From NCBI GenBank assembly GCA_031400455.1, contig JANNPX010000031.1, positions 1 to 64,000 on the forward strand: a stretch of DNA of 64,000 nt, in the 5' to 3' direction. Source of the stretch: JANXYW01 sp031400455. GTDB taxonomy: Bacteria; Chloroflexota; Dehalococcoidia; DSTF01; JACRBR01. Position 1 is the first letter of the stretch; each line of letters opens with the position of its first letter. The notes under the pieces are model-generated. The model did no database searches, was not told where the DNA came from, and saw nothing but the letters and a program-made list of their open reading frames with translations. Made by a program: the position numbers and the translations under genes. This document shows, piece by piece, positions 1 through 8,842 of this stretch.

Positions 1-1
1 T

Positions 2-205
2 GAGACCGAGGGACGTGATCGTCCGGGGTCGGCTCGTGCGTCGGAGTCGCCGCAACTCTCGCTGTTCGCGGCGACGCCGCCGGACGACGGGTTGCGGCGC
101 GAGTTGGCGGGGATCGACCTCGATGCGATGACGCCGCTCGACGCGATGCGGGTGCTATACGAATTGCGCGACCGCGCCCGCTCCGGCGCGGGACAGGAGG
201 GATGA
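2..205 (+). CDS. mutS: DNA mismatch repair protein MutS, C-terminal end (partial)
   Basis: The window opens inside a reading frame that encodes the last 67 residues of a MutS-like protein and stops at 203-205. Visible are the 'QLSLF' segment and the 'LDAMTPLDAMRVLYELRDRAR' type ending, which match the short C-terminal dimerisation tail that follows the ATPase domain in MutS (family knowledge). The ATPase and clamp domains lie upstream of the window. mutL follows 2 kb downstream on the same strand, which supports the call, because MutS and MutL act together in mismatch recognition and strand processing. The stop codon overlaps the start of the next gene (ATGATGA), so the two are probably translationally coupled. 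Confidence 0.85.
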   Translation, partial: ETEGRDRPGSARASESPQLSLFAATPPDDGLRRELAGIDLDAMTPLDAMRVLYELRDRARSGAGQEG

Positions 206-609
206 TGAGCGACGAGATGTTCAACGGTCGGCAGCTTCGTTTCGTCGAGAAGCCGCGCATCGGGCGGCTCGGCACGACGAACCGTGACGGCACGCCGCAC
301 GTGGCGCCCATCTGGTACCGGTTCGACGATGGCGTCTTCCTCGTTCTGACGGAACGCGGATCGCAAAAGCACAAGAACATCGAACGCGACCCGCGCGTGT
401 TGCTCTGCATCGACGACGAACAGCCGCCGTACCACACGGTGCTCGTGCGGGCGCGGGTGGCGGTGGAGGAGGCGCCCGGCCGCGAGTGGCGCGAGGCGCT
501 GGCGATCCACTACCTGGGCGAAGAGAACGGCAAGCGCTACATCGAGCAGAACATGCACCCGAACGACGTGATGCTGCGCATCGTGCCGGAGAAGGTCACC
601 AGCTGGTGA
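202..609 (+). CDS. PPOX-fold (pyridoxamine 5'-phosphate oxidase-like) F420/FMN-dependent protein
   Basis: A 135-residue single-domain protein of the split beta-barrel flavin/deazaflavin-binding family. The N-terminal 'RIGRLGTTNRDGTPHVAPIWY' pattern (residues about 19-39) and the 'SQKHKNIERDPRVLLCID' segment are typical of small PPOX proteins that bind FMN or F420. Such proteins are oxidoreductases of the cytoplasm; the substrate cannot be read from sequence. F420 use is plausible because a DDN-type nitroreductase lies 4 kb away. Two in-frame ATGs lie at 202 and 205, and both overlap the mutS stop. The gene sits between two mismatch-repair genes but probably has no direct role in repair. Confidence 0.8.
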   Translation: MMSDEMFNGRQLRFVEKPRIGRLGTTNRDGTPHVAPIWYRFDDGVFLVLTERGSQKHKNIERDPRVLLCIDDEQPPYHTVLVRARVAVEEAPGREWREALAIHYLGEENGKRYIEQNMHPNDVMLRIVPEKVTSW

Positions 610-621
610 CACGCCGGCCGG

Positions 622-2001
622 CTAGCCGCGCGTGCTGCCCGGGACTCCGATGCGGTACTGGGGGATGAGCGCGCGCTGCATGTTGATGCGCCCGGCGCCG
701 GCCCAATCCGCGGGGCCTCCTCCGACGATGGGATCGGCGGTGGCCTTGATGACGCTCACGATCTGGTGCGGCGTCAGATAGCGGTTGCGCGACAACATGA
801 GCGCAACGAGTCCCGTGACCTGCGGAGCTGCGAAGGACGTGCCGTAGCCGATCGCGTGGGTGTTGTCGCCTTCCAGGCAAACGAGCAAGGCGCTGCAGGC
901 GCCGTCCGGCATGGTGCCCAGGATCCCCTGGCCTACGGCGACGACATCGACTTCCGGTCCCGCGCCGGAGAACGATGCGTGCTGGCCCGGATGCGATGCC
1001 GATTCGGCCCCGACTGCCAGCACCTCCGGATAGCGCGCCGGGAACGCCACATCGCCGCCCGTATTGCCCGTCGCGGCGACCAGCAGCACGCCGTACTCGT
1101 CGTTGGCGATGCGGATCGCCTCGTGCAGGTACTCCGGCTCGACCGGCGCTCCAAGGCTGACGTTCAGCACCGACGCGCCGTTCTGTACCGCGTAGAGGAT
1201 GCCCTGCGCCAGCGCGAACGAGTTTCCGACGCCCTTGCAGTCGAGCACTTTCACGGGCATTACGGTGGCGCCGCGCGCGACGCCAACGATGCCGGTTTCG
1301 CCGTTTGCGGCGACGACCCCTGATACGAACGTGCCGTGTCCAAGGTCGTCGTGGATGTCGCCGTCGGCCGGTTCGCCGCATCCGGAGGTCGGTTCGACGA
1401 CGAACGCGCAGCCGTGTACGTCGTCGACGCAGCCGTTGCCGTCGTCGTCGACGCTGTTGGCGGGAATCTCGTCGATGTTCGTCCAGATGCGGCCCTGGAG
1501 GTCGCGGTGCGTGATATCCACGCCGGTATCGAGGATGGCGACGACGACGGTGGGCTCGCCCTTCTCGATATCCCACGCTTCCGGAGCGTGGACGGCTTCA
1601 AGGTAGGCGGCCTGCTGGGTGTACAGGGGCGCGGCGGGCACGTCGCTGACGCTCAACGGATACGAGGGCTCGGCATAGGCGACGCCACTTGCCGAAGCGA
1701 GCGCGTTCACTGCGTGTTCGATTGAGGCGCCAGTCGGAGGTACGACAGCCAGCGCAGGAGGATCGGCCGCGCGTTCGATAATCGTGTAGCCACGGCGCGT
1801 GACCGACGCGGCGACAGCGTCGAGGTCGCCGGCCCCGCGCACGCGGACGATGATAGACGTCGCACCAGTTGCTGCCGCCGGGTTGTAGTAGGCGATGCCG
1901 CCGGCCCGAATGGACTCCGAAGCGTCCCGCAGCAACGCCGGCGTTGCGACACACAGCAGGGCGGCGAGCACGACCGCTGCCGCTCGCGTGGCGCGAACCA
2001 T
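622..2001 (-). CDS. Secreted subtilisin-like serine protease (peptidase S8)
   Basis: A 459-residue protein with the full S8 catalytic triad: Asp in 'VVVAILDTGVD' (about residue 158), His in 'DLGHGTFVSG' (about 222) and Ser in 'GYGTSFAAPQ' (about 389). The start at 2001 is chosen because it places a basic N-terminus and a hydrophobic stretch ending in 'VATPA' at the front, a convincing Sec signal peptide. A longer frame begins at 2058. Residues 45-125 look like an inhibitor-I9-type propeptide. An acidic Gly/Asp insert after the catalytic Asp ('NSVDDDGNGCVDD') resembles calcium-binding loops. It is probably exported and acts outside the cell. The gene converges with the PPOX gene and diverges from mutL; no terminator with a T-run is visible in the 12-bp gap. 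Confidence 0.9.
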   Translation of the reverse strand: MVRATRAAAVVLAALLCVATPALLRDASESIRAGGIAYYNPAAATGATSIIVRVRGAGDLDAVAASVTRRGYTIIERAADPPALAVVPPTGASIEHAVNALASASGVAYAEPSYPLSVSDVPAAPLYTQQAAYLEAVHAPEAWDIEKGEPTVVVAILDTGVDITHRDLQGRIWTNIDEIPANSVDDDGNGCVDDVHGCAFVVEPTSGCGEPADGDIHDDLGHGTFVSGVVAANGETGIVGVARGATVMPVKVLDCKGVGNSFALAQGILYAVQNGASVLNVSLGAPVEPEYLHEAIRIANDEYGVLLVAATGNTGGDVAFPARYPEVLAVGAESASHPGQHASFSGAGPEVDVVAVGQGILGTMPDGACSALLVCLEGDNTHAIGYGTSFAAPQVTGLVALMLSRNRYLTPHQIVSVIKATADPIVGGGPADWAGAGRINMQRALIPQYRIGVPGSTRG

Positions 2002-2166
2002 CCGACTCACAGCCTCATCCTCCAGCTGCGCCCCCTGCCAACGTCGCGAGGATAGCACGGGCGGTCGTCAGCCGCCGGACGGCCGTCGGTGCGGGCGTTC
2101 GTCGGCCCCCCGATGACGGCCTGACCGAGGGCGGATACGACTGATACACTCGCGCTGGAGGTCCGT

Positions 2167-3954
2167 ATGCCGATCCGCATTTTGGCACCGCACGAGGCCG
2201 CGAAAATCGCCGCCGGCGAGGTGATCGAGCGGCCCGCGTCCGTCGTCAAAGAGCTCGTCGAGAACGCGCTGGACGCTGGCGCCACGCAGCTCTCCGTCGA
2301 GGTGCGCGAGGGCGGGCTTGCGCTGATCCGCGTCGCCGACAACGGCTGTGGCATCGAGCCGGGCGAACTACGGCTTGCGTTCGAGCGGCACGCGACGAGC
2401 AAAGTAGCCGCCGAGGACGACCTCTGGCGCATCGCCACTCTTGGCTTCCGAGGCGAAGCGCTGCCGAGCATCGCCGCGGCGGGTGAGGTCGAGCTGATTT
2501 CGCGCGTGGCAGGCAACGATGTTGGCGCGCGCATCCGCCTGCGCGATGGCGAAATCGCCGATGAAGGCTCTGGCGCGGCGTCGCCGGGCACGGTGTTCAG
2601 CGTGCGGCGGCTGTTCGCCGCGCAGCCGGCGCGGCTGAAGTTCGTGCGATCGCCCGCCAGCGAATCGACGCAGGTGACATCCGTCATCAGCCACTACGCG
2701 ATGGCCTACCCCGAGGTGCGCTTCGAGCTGAGCATCGACGGCCGCGTGACGGTGCAGACGCCCGGCGCGGGGAGCCTCACCGACGCACTCGCGGCCATTT
2801 ACGGCAGCGACGTGGCGTCCGCTGCCATTGAGATCGATGCACCGGCCGAACACAAGGGAGCGGTCGGCGTGCGTGGGGTCGTCGTCGATCCGCGCTTGCA
2901 CCGCGCGTCGCGCAACTACATCGGCCTCTACGTGAACCGGCGCTGGGTGCGGAATCGCGCGCTGACGTTCGCGGTGGAGGAGGCGTACCAGGGCATGCTG
3001 CCGGTGGGGAGGCACCCGATCGCGGTGCTGGATCTGCGCATTCCGCCGGACGAAGTCGACGTCAACGTGCACCCGACGAAGGCGGAGGTGCGGCTGCGCA
3101 ACGAGCGCGCGGTGTTCGGCGTGCTGCAGCGTGCCGTACGGCGCGCGCTGTCGGACAGCGCGAGCGTGCCGTCGGCATCGGCGGGGCTGTGGTCGGGCGG
3201 AGGCCCTGTGTCGTCGGAACGACCGCCGCTATTCCTGACGCAACAGCCGCTGCAATCGACGCTGCTGTCGGCACGCGCGGCCCTCTCCTCTCCCCAGCCC
3301 CCTCTCCCACAAGGGGCGAGGGGGAGCCCGACTCAGAGTCCAGTTGGGGCGGCTACGATGATCGAGCGGCTGCCGCTGCTGCGCGCAGTCGGACAGGTAG
3401 GTAACACGTACGTTATCGCCGAAGGCCCTGACGGGATGTACCTGGTCGACCAGCACGCCGCGCACGAGCGCGTGCTGTACGAACGGGCGCTCGCGCTCGT
3501 ACGGGCGGGGACACCGGACGTGCAGGGGCTACTGGAGCCGTTGACTGTTGAGCTCAGCGCGCCACACCGTGCGCTGGTCTCGGAGCACGCGGACGCGTTT
3601 GCGCGGCTTGGGTTCGACATCGAGCACTTCGGCGACGCCGCATTCGTCGTGCGTGCCGTGCCGTCGGCGCTCGCGGGTGACGATGTGCCGCGCCAGATTG
3701 CGGAGTTGCTCGACCGCATGGCGCGCGACGCCGACGCGCAGGGCGAAGCGTCGCGCGACCCACAGCATCGCATCGCGGCGTCGCTCGCGTGCCACGGCGC
3801 CGTCCGCGCCGGCATGGCGATGTCGCCGCCGGAGCAGCGCGAACTCTTGGAGCAGCTCGAATCGAGCGAATCGCCCCGCACCTGCCCGCACGGGCGTCCG
3901 ACGATGGTCCACCTGACGGCGGATGCGATCGCGCGGGAGTTTCGTCGAAAGTAG
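2167..3954 (+). CDS. mutL: DNA mismatch repair protein MutL (endonuclease-active type)
   Basis: A 595-residue MutL of normal length. The N-terminal GHKL ATPase motifs are intact: 'ELVENALDAGA', 'DNGCGI' and 'TLGFRGEAL'. The C-terminal region carries the metal-binding nicking motif DQHA(X)2E(X)4E as 'DQHAAHERVLYE' (about residues 428-439), plus 'ACHGAVRAG' and 'CPHGRPT' (about 574). This predicts a MutL with its own endonuclease, as in bacteria without MutH (family knowledge). The ribosome-binding site GGAGG precedes the ATG by 5 bases. The linker between the domains contains a repeat-like GC-rich hairpin described separately. MutL couples MutS mismatch recognition to strand cleavage. Confidence 0.96.
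   Translation: MPIRILAPHEAAKIAAGEVIERPASVVKELVENALDAGATQLSVEVREGGLALIRVADNGCGIEPGELRLAFERHATSKVAAEDDLWRIATLGFRGEALPSIAAAGEVELISRVAGNDVGARIRLRDGEIADEGSGAASPGTVFSVRRLFAAQPARLKFVRSPASESTQVTSVISHYAMAYPEVRFELSIDGRVTVQTPGAGSLTDALAAIYGSDVASAAIEIDAPAEHKGAVGVRGVVVDPRLHRASRNYIGLYVNRRWVRNRALTFAVEEAYQGMLPVGRHPIAVLDLRIPPDEVDVNVHPTKAEVRLRNERAVFGVLQRAVRRALSDSASVPSASAGLWSGGGPVSSERPPLFLTQQPLQSTLLSARAALSSPQPPLPQGARGSPTQSPVGAATMIERLPLLRAVGQVGNTYVIAEGPDGMYLVDQHAAHERVLYERALALVRAGTPDVQGLLEPLTVELSAPHRALVSEHADAFARLGFDIEHFGDAAFVVRAVPSALAGDDVPRQIAELLDRMARDADAQGEASRDPQHRIAASLACHGAVRAGMAMSPPEQRELLEQLESSESPRTCPHGRPTMVHLTADAIAREFRRK
3298..3324. repeat. REP-like GC-rich inverted repeat inside mutL linker
   Basis: The bases read CCCCCTCTCCC, a short loop, then GGGCGAGGGGG. 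This is an 11-bp stem with one mismatch, preceded by another pyrimidine-rich CCCTCTCCTCTCCCC tract at 3281-3295. It is in frame in mutL and encodes a Pro/Gly-rich piece ('PQPPLPQGARGSPT'). Sequences of this CCCTCTCCC...GGGGAGAGGG type are common dispersed repeats in many GC-rich genomes (general knowledge), so this is probably a repeat copy that landed in the tolerant MutL linker. Confidence 0.6.
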
Positions 3955-3986
3955 GCAGGTTCGGTCGTCGAGTTCAGGCGCAGCGT

Positions 3987-4766
3987 CTAGCGCTCCAACA
4001 TAGACCGTGACTGCTCCGTCCACAATGCGCGGGCTTCTAATTCCTTGAGGTATCGGTTCGACACCCACGTGGCTTGCGGCTCGCGACCGAGCTTCGCGAG
4101 ATGCGCCACGCGCGAAGCGTCGAGGCGCTGCCGTTCGAGCACGCGGTCGACGAGGCCGACAGTCGATTCGAGGCCGTACGCGGCTGCGAACACCTCCATG
4201 CGATGTGGGCGATCCGGTGGCGACTCATATCGCAACCAGCGGACAGCCTCCTCGTCGCTACGAAATGGTGTCGCGTACTCAAGCGCGTACGCAACGTCGT
4301 CCATGACCGTGCCGGGTCCGGCGAAATCCCAATCTATGATGGCGACAGGTTCTTCGTCGCGCCAAACAGTGTTCCATGGCGCGAAGTCGCCGTGGCAGAT
4401 GATGATGTTGTCGGTAGCGCGAACCGGCTCCTCGATGGCCCATTGCGCGTCAGGTGGGGCGACGAACAGGCGGACAGCGTCGTGGTATTCGCGCAGCAGC
4501 CGTGCAAACTTCACCAGGCCCTCGTCCGGGACGATCTTGACCCAGGAGTCGGCGCCGGACGCGCCGGGAATGAACTCCAGCATCTCACGGCCCTGTTCAT
4601 CAACGCCGATCGGCCGGGGAAGCTTCGTGAACCCGACGTTGCGCAGATGTAGGAGGAGCGCGTGAACGGCGGGCGTCCAAGGGCCGGCGTCGCGATAGAC
4701 CACATCGCCCACGCGCGTAATGTTGCGGTGCGGCTCAGCCTTGAGTACCTCGTCGTGCGATGGCAC
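3987..4766 (-). CDS. Aminoglycoside phosphotransferase (APH)/choline-kinase-fold protein
   Basis: A 259-residue protein with the kinase-fold signature of the APH family: the catalytic loop 'HGDFAPWN' followed by 'VAIIDWDFAGPG', which supplies the catalytic Asp, the Asn/Asp metal ligands and the DFG-like aspartate. Such enzymes phosphorylate small hydroxylated molecules; the substrate here is unknown, and resistance should not be assumed. A GTG start at 4766 is chosen because GGAAGG lies about ten bases upstream and the long frame beyond it overlaps the preceding gene in an unlikely composition. It lies 5 bp downstream of the nitroreductase stop, so the two form an operon. It converges with mutL. 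Confidence 0.82.
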   Translation of the reverse strand: MPSHDEVLKAEPHRNITRVGDVVYRDAGPWTPAVHALLLHLRNVGFTKLPRPIGVDEQGREMLEFIPGASGADSWVKIVPDEGLVKFARLLREYHDAVRLFVAPPDAQWAIEEPVRATDNIIICHGDFAPWNTVWRDEEPVAIIDWDFAGPGTVMDDVAYALEYATPFRSDEEAVRWLRYESPPDRPHRMEVFAAAYGLESTVGLVDRVLERQRLDASRVAHLAKLGREPQATWVSNRYLKELEARALWTEQSRSMLER

Positions 4767-4771
4767 GAACG

Positions 4772-5188
4772 TCAGCCCTTCCGCGTCAACACGACCACCG
4801 GGATCTCCCGCGACGTGTTCTTCGCGTAGTCGACGAACGCGGGCATGCGGGCGGCGTGCTGCGCGTAGAGGCGTTCGCGCTCTGCGCCCGTGGCGATGGT
4901 CGCCTCGACGGGGATGACGTCGTTGCCCACTTCGATGACGGCTGAGCCGCTGGCGACCAGGTTGTGATACCAGTCGGGGCTGGTCGGCGCCCCGGCCTTC
5001 GAGGCGACGATGACGTAGCGGTCGCCGTCGGTCGAGTAGGCGATGGGATGCCACCGCATCTGGCCGCTCTTGCGGCCCGTTGACGTGAGGATGAGGATGT
5101 CGACGCCGTCGAAGCGCCCGCCGACCTTACCGCCGTTGGCGTGGAACTCGTCCATGATCTTCTGGTTGAAGTCGTTGAACGCGGCCAC
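4772..5188 (-). CDS. DDN-type nitroreductase/quinone reductase family protein (F420-dependent fold)
   Basis: A 138-residue protein. 'ILILTSTGRKSGQMRWHPIAY' and 'SPDWYHNLVA' are hallmark segments of the deazaflavin (F420)-dependent nitroreductase family related to mycobacterial Ddn (established family features). It is probably a cytoplasmic reductase using F420H2; the substrate is not predictable. The GTG start at 5188 is supported by AGGGGAC six bases upstream. Longer upstream reading is the shadow of the acyl-CoA synthetase gene. It is followed closely by the phosphotransferase gene and preceded by the acyl-CoA synthetase gene with a 49-bp gap, so the three minus-strand genes may be one transcript. 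Confidence 0.85.
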   Translation of the reverse strand: MAAFNDFNQKIMDEFHANGGKVGGRFDGVDILILTSTGRKSGQMRWHPIAYSTDGDRYVIVASKAGAPTSPDWYHNLVASGSAVIEVGNDVIPVEATIATGAERERLYAQHAARMPAFVDYAKNTSREIPVVVLTRKG

Positions 5189-5237
5189 GACGTCCCCTAG
5201 TCTTGGCGGAAGCCCGAAAGACCGGGCGACCTGCGGG

Positions 5238-6665
5238 CTATCTCGCTGCTTGCCACGCGAGCAGGCGCTGCACCGCGAGCGCGGCGGACTGGACGCTGTT
5301 GAAGACTGGCAAGCCGGCTGCGGCGACGTGCTGCTGGAAGGCGATGGTGCCGGCCATGCCCATCTCGGTGGTCGGGATGCGGGCGACGCAGACGATCGGC
5401 TTCCCGGTTGCCTTCGCGACTTCGCCGAGCTTCGCGGCCGCCTCGGTCGCAACCTCCACGATGCTCGGGCCTTCGGCGCGCATCGCTCCCCACGAATAAC
5501 TGGTGTGGTAAAGGATGTAGTCGATGTTCGGTGACTCCGAGACGATACGGATCGTGTCGAGCATCGGCTTAAGCCCATCGGGGCCCCATCCGACGCTGGT
5601 ATCGACCGGATTGCGGACGCTGGTCCCCGCCGTCGGCGTGAAGTCGTGGAGCTTCTGCTGGATGTCGGTCGGTAGCGTCGGCATTTCGAGCCCCGCCGCG
5701 CCTATCTCGTCCGACGCGAGCACGCTGTATCCGCCGCCGCCACCCACGATGCCCGCGCGCGGGCCGGGCAGCGATTTCAGGTAGCGGAACGCCACCGCCT
5801 GGTCGACTAGCTCCTCCATGCGGTCGACGCGCACCGCGCCGGCCTGCCGCACCGCCGCATCGAAGATCTGCAGCGAGCCGGCGAGGCTGCCGGTGTGCGA
5901 TGCTGTCGCGCGCCCTCCTGCCTCGGTGCGGCCGCCCTTGAGGATGACGACCGGCTTCAGGGCGGCAGCCTTGCGGAGCGCGCGCATGAAGTGCGCGCCG
6001 TCGATGATGCCCTCGATGTAGCAGGCGATCACCTCGGTCTCGGGATCCTCGGCGCAATACTCCAGCAGCTCCGACTCGCGGATATCGGTGCCGTTGCCAT
6101 AGCTGACGACCTTGCTGTAGCGGAGGCCGCGCACTTCGGCCGTGCGACAGAACTCGCCGGCGTTGGCTCCGGACTGCGACAGCATCGCGACCGGTCCTGG
6201 CTGCGTCGGCAGGAACGGCATGAAGCTGAGGCCGCCCTTCGGATAGTAGAGCCCCATGCAGTTCGGCCCGATGACGCGGATCCCTGCTCCGCGGGCGCGA
6301 GCGAGCACCCGGGCTTCGAGTGCCGAGGCGTCCTCGTCGCCAGTCTCGCTGAACCCGGCGGTGAAGAAGTGCACCGACTTGACGCCCTTGGCGACGCACT
6401 CTTCCATCAGGTCTTCGACGAAGCGAAGTGGCACCGATGAGATGACGTGGTCGACATGGCCGGGGATATCGATCAGGCGCGGGTACGACTTGAGGCCCTG
6501 GATCTCCTCGGCCTTCGGGTTCACGGGGTAGAGGTCGCCCGTGAAACCCATCTCCTTGATGGCGGAGACGAACGAGCCGGGGCCGTCCTTCGTTGATGCG
6601 CCGGGGACGGCTATCGAGCGGGGATGGAACATGAAGTCGAGCGAGGCGAAGCTGCCTTCGGGCAT
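5238..6665 (-). CDS. NDP-forming acyl-CoA synthetase, CoA-binding/ligase (alpha-like) protein
   Basis: A 475-residue protein of the acetate-CoA ligase (ADP-forming) superfamily. The order is a CoA-binding Rossmann domain ('FHPRSIAVPGAS' near residue 15), the conserved 'GPNCMGLYYP', then succinyl-CoA-ligase-like domains including 'ASHTGSLAG', the segment that holds the phospho-histidine in this family. The ATP-grasp (beta) domain is absent, so it either pairs with a separate subunit or has a CoA-transfer role. No beta-subunit gene is visible nearby. The ATG at 6665 has GGAG six bases upstream, and residues upstream of it are low-quality Arg-rich sequence. Confidence 0.85.
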   Translation of the reverse strand: MPEGSFASLDFMFHPRSIAVPGASTKDGPGSFVSAIKEMGFTGDLYPVNPKAEEIQGLKSYPRLIDIPGHVDHVISSVPLRFVEDLMEECVAKGVKSVHFFTAGFSETGDEDASALEARVLARARGAGIRVIGPNCMGLYYPKGGLSFMPFLPTQPGPVAMLSQSGANAGEFCRTAEVRGLRYSKVVSYGNGTDIRESELLEYCAEDPETEVIACYIEGIIDGAHFMRALRKAAALKPVVILKGGRTEAGGRATASHTGSLAGSLQIFDAAVRQAGAVRVDRMEELVDQAVAFRYLKSLPGPRAGIVGGGGGYSVLASDEIGAAGLEMPTLPTDIQQKLHDFTPTAGTSVRNPVDTSVGWGPDGLKPMLDTIRIVSESPNIDYILYHTSYSWGAMRAEGPSIVEVATEAAAKLGEVAKATGKPIVCVARIPTTEMGMAGTIAFQQHVAAAGLPVFNSVQSAALAVQRLLAWQAAR

Positions 6666-6876
6666 ATCGGGCTCCTTCAGTGCGCGCCGTGGGGGTCGCG
6701 CCTGACGCGAAACGAGGGCCGTTCGCGACCCTCCATCCGAGACTAGCATCGCGCTCAGCGTCGGGCAATCGCCATGCGACGCGATCGGTACTACCCCTAC
6801 GGCCCTATCAGGGAGTAAGGATCGCGGTCGTACGCGCTCCTGATCGTCGCCATTCAGATTCGGCCGGCCTCAAGAA

Positions 6877-6931
6877 CACCCTTAAGGGTGCCGACGATAA
6901 GGCATAGGTTGAACGCTCGACCCTTAAGGGT
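6877..6931. promoter_or_regulatory. Two CCCTTAAGGG palindromic sites upstream of the CAP gene
   Basis: A perfect 14-bp palindrome, CACCCTTAAGGGTG (6877-6890), and a perfect 12-bp palindrome, ACCCTTAAGGGT (6920-6931), precede the CAP-domain gene. Their centres are 42 bp apart, which is four helical turns, so two dimers bound here would lie on the same DNA face. The second site ends 18 bp before the ATG. A third, one-mismatch copy occurs upstream of the sigma-factor gene at 12890. This suggests a shared operator for an unidentified regulator. Confidence 0.6.
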
Positions 6932-6949
6932 TCGCGACGGGGGGACCGC

Positions 6950-7831
6950 ATGCCGGACGATGTTGGCACGTCCGTAATTCATCGCATCTCGAGGTTCTGC
7001 ACGCAGAGCCGTCTCGCCGTGGCGGTCTGCTGCACGAGCCTGATGACGCTGGGCTTCGTGACGCTCATGCCGCCGCAGGAGCCCGGAGCCGCCGAGGCCG
7101 GACCGGCCGTGACCAACGCGGCCACCACGCCGGCCGAGGTACCCAGCCTGACCGCGCAGGAGCGCGATGCCCTGAAGGCGATCGAACGCTACATGCAGGT
7201 CGCCGCCCAGCCGACGTGGACGCCCGTACCGCCGTCGGCAACTCCCGTTTCGGCGACTGCGACGTCGGCGCCGCCTACGGCTACGCCGCGGCCGCGAGCG
7301 ACGGCGACCAGGCCGGCCGCCGCCGCGCCTCCGCCAACGGTAGCGGCGCCGACGGTTGTCGCCGAGCCGACCCTTCCGCCGGCGCCGCCGGCGCCCGCAG
7401 CGCCGACCGGCCTCGATACGTCGCCGATGGACTCGTACTCGCAGGCGCTGTTCGACGCCACCAACAAGCGGCGCATCGACAGCGGACTGCCGCCGCTACG
7501 TGCGAACGGCCATCTCGTGGGCATCGCGCGCATCCGGTCGCAGGATATGGCTGACCACAACTACTTCGCGCACGTCAGCCCCGTCACCGGTGATAACGCC
7601 TTCACGCTCATGGACAAGCACGGCGTGCCCTACGGCTGGGCCGGCGAGAACCTCGCGAAGAACAACTACACCGTCAGCGAGTGTGTCCACGTGGCCGACG
7701 AGGCGCTCTGGAACAGCCCGCCGCACAAGGAAAACATCCTCAGCCCGAACTACACCGACATGGGCATCGCGCTTGTGATCGATGCGAGCGGGATGAAGTA
7801 CTTCACGATCATCTTCACCGGTCCGGAATAG
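6950..7831 (+). CDS. Secreted CAP-domain (SCP/PR-1-like) protein with Pro/Thr/Ala stalk
   Basis: A 293-residue protein. The N-terminus has a membrane/signal segment ('LAVAVCCTSLMTLGFVTL', residues about 24-41), then a long low-complexity Ala/Pro/Thr stalk (about 60-155), then a CAP domain. CAP motifs seen are 'HNYFAHVSP', 'GWAGENLA' and 'WNSPPHKENIL', containing the two conserved His and the Glu of the family cavity. Bacterial CAP proteins are extracellular or surface proteins, often linked to cell-envelope function, and their biochemical activity is usually unknown. GGGGGA lies five bases before the ATG. Two CCCTTAAGGG palindromes upstream suggest regulation shared with the sigma factor beside the Tad pilus genes. 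Confidence 0.88.
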   Translation: MPDDVGTSVIHRISRFCTQSRLAVAVCCTSLMTLGFVTLMPPQEPGAAEAGPAVTNAATTPAEVPSLTAQERDALKAIERYMQVAAQPTWTPVPPSATPVSATATSAPPTATPRPRATATRPAAAAPPPTVAAPTVVAEPTLPPAPPAPAAPTGLDTSPMDSYSQALFDATNKRRIDSGLPPLRANGHLVGIARIRSQDMADHNYFAHVSPVTGDNAFTLMDKHGVPYGWAGENLAKNNYTVSECVHVADEALWNSPPHKENILSPNYTDMGIALVIDASGMKYFTIIFTGPE

Positions 7832-7880
7832 CGCCAGAAAGCGGGAAGCGCGAGGCGGGAGGCGGGATGTTTCGCGATTC

Positions 7881-8663
7881 TTACTCCAGCATCTTGCGCG
7901 GATGGCGGCCGTCGACGTTGCCCACGAATGGCGGGTGGATGTTGTAGCCGAGCAGCTCCTGGAGCCGCGGCGTCAGCGTCTTCACCGTCTCGCGCGGGAC
8001 GGCGAGGATGTGGTTCTCCTGCGGGCGCAGCCATCCGCTGACGTATTCGATGATCGTGCCGAGGCGCGGCTTGCTGCTGTTGTTGGCGCCGCCGCCGTGA
8101 AAGACGCTGCCGACGAAGAACATCACCGAGCCGGCGGGCATCGTCGCCAACTCGACCGGTGTCGAGTCGTCCGGCCGCTTGTCCGTCCAGAGATGGCTTC
8201 CCGGAACGACGCGTGTCGCGCCGTTCTCCTCCGTGAAGTCGTCGAGCGGCCACATGATGTTGAGCACGAGTTCCTGGTGCGGGCGAGCGATCGGATAGAT
8301 GCCGTCGTCGGTGTGCAGCACTTGCGCCGTCTCGCCGGGATGGATTTCGATGCCAACGGGCGCGCTCAGCTGAAAGCTGGGGCCGAGGATGCGGTCGAGG
8401 ACGCCGAGGATCAGCGGGTGCGTCGCGGGCTCGTCGAAGGCGCGCGTCTTGGCGAAGAGGGCGTAGATGCGTCGAGTCTTGAAGCCCTCGAAGTCGTTCC
8501 GGCCCTCCGGAGTCTCAGCGAGGATGCGCGTCAATTCAGCGCGCTTCGCGGCCGCCTCCGCCGGCGTGAGTAGTTGCTCGACGATGGCGTAGCCTTCGCG
8601 CTTGAGCACCTCCGCGACGTCGTCGGCGGTTGCGCTCGCGTCCATTCGAGTTGTAGCAGGCAT
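7881..8663 (-). CDS. Phytanoyl-CoA dioxygenase (PhyH) family Fe(II)/2-oxoglutarate oxygenase
   Basis: A 260-residue protein. The iron-binding facial triad is visible as His-x-Asp in 'VLHTDDG' and the distal His in 'SVFHGGGAN'; 'GATRVVPGSHLW' is the typical PhyH segment between them, and a conserved Arg follows in 'KPRLGTIIEY'. It probably hydroxylates a small organic substrate in the cytoplasm using 2-oxoglutarate and O2. The ATG at 8663 is preferred because GGAGG sits five bases upstream; the frame could be extended to 8705. It converges with the CAP gene, with about 50 bp between stops and no clear terminator. Confidence 0.87.
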   Translation of the reverse strand: MPATTRMDASATADDVAEVLKREGYAIVEQLLTPAEAAAKRAELTRILAETPEGRNDFEGFKTRRIYALFAKTRAFDEPATHPLILGVLDRILGPSFQLSAPVGIEIHPGETAQVLHTDDGIYPIARPHQELVLNIMWPLDDFTEENGATRVVPGSHLWTDKRPDDSTPVELATMPAGSVMFFVGSVFHGGGANNSSKPRLGTIIEYVSGWLRPQENHILAVPRETVKTLTPRLQELLGYNIHPPFVGNVDGRHPRKMLE

Positions 8664-8842
8664 ACGGTCCTCCGGCGTTCGTTCGGTCGTCGGGCAGGCC
8701 GACATCCTCGACGATACGCCAGCCTCGTGCGCGTGGCAACTGCAACCGAATCTGGGAATCGAGATGGAGGCGCGAAATGGGGGGCCGACACCGCTGTGGG
8801 CGGAGCCTGGACGATGCGACTGAGTGCTGACCGCTAGCCTAA

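Noticed and set aside
596..1576. A 326-residue minus-strand frame overlapping the subtilase
   Set aside because: Mostly Arg/Gly/His low-complexity sequence; the subtilase frame carries the full catalytic triad.
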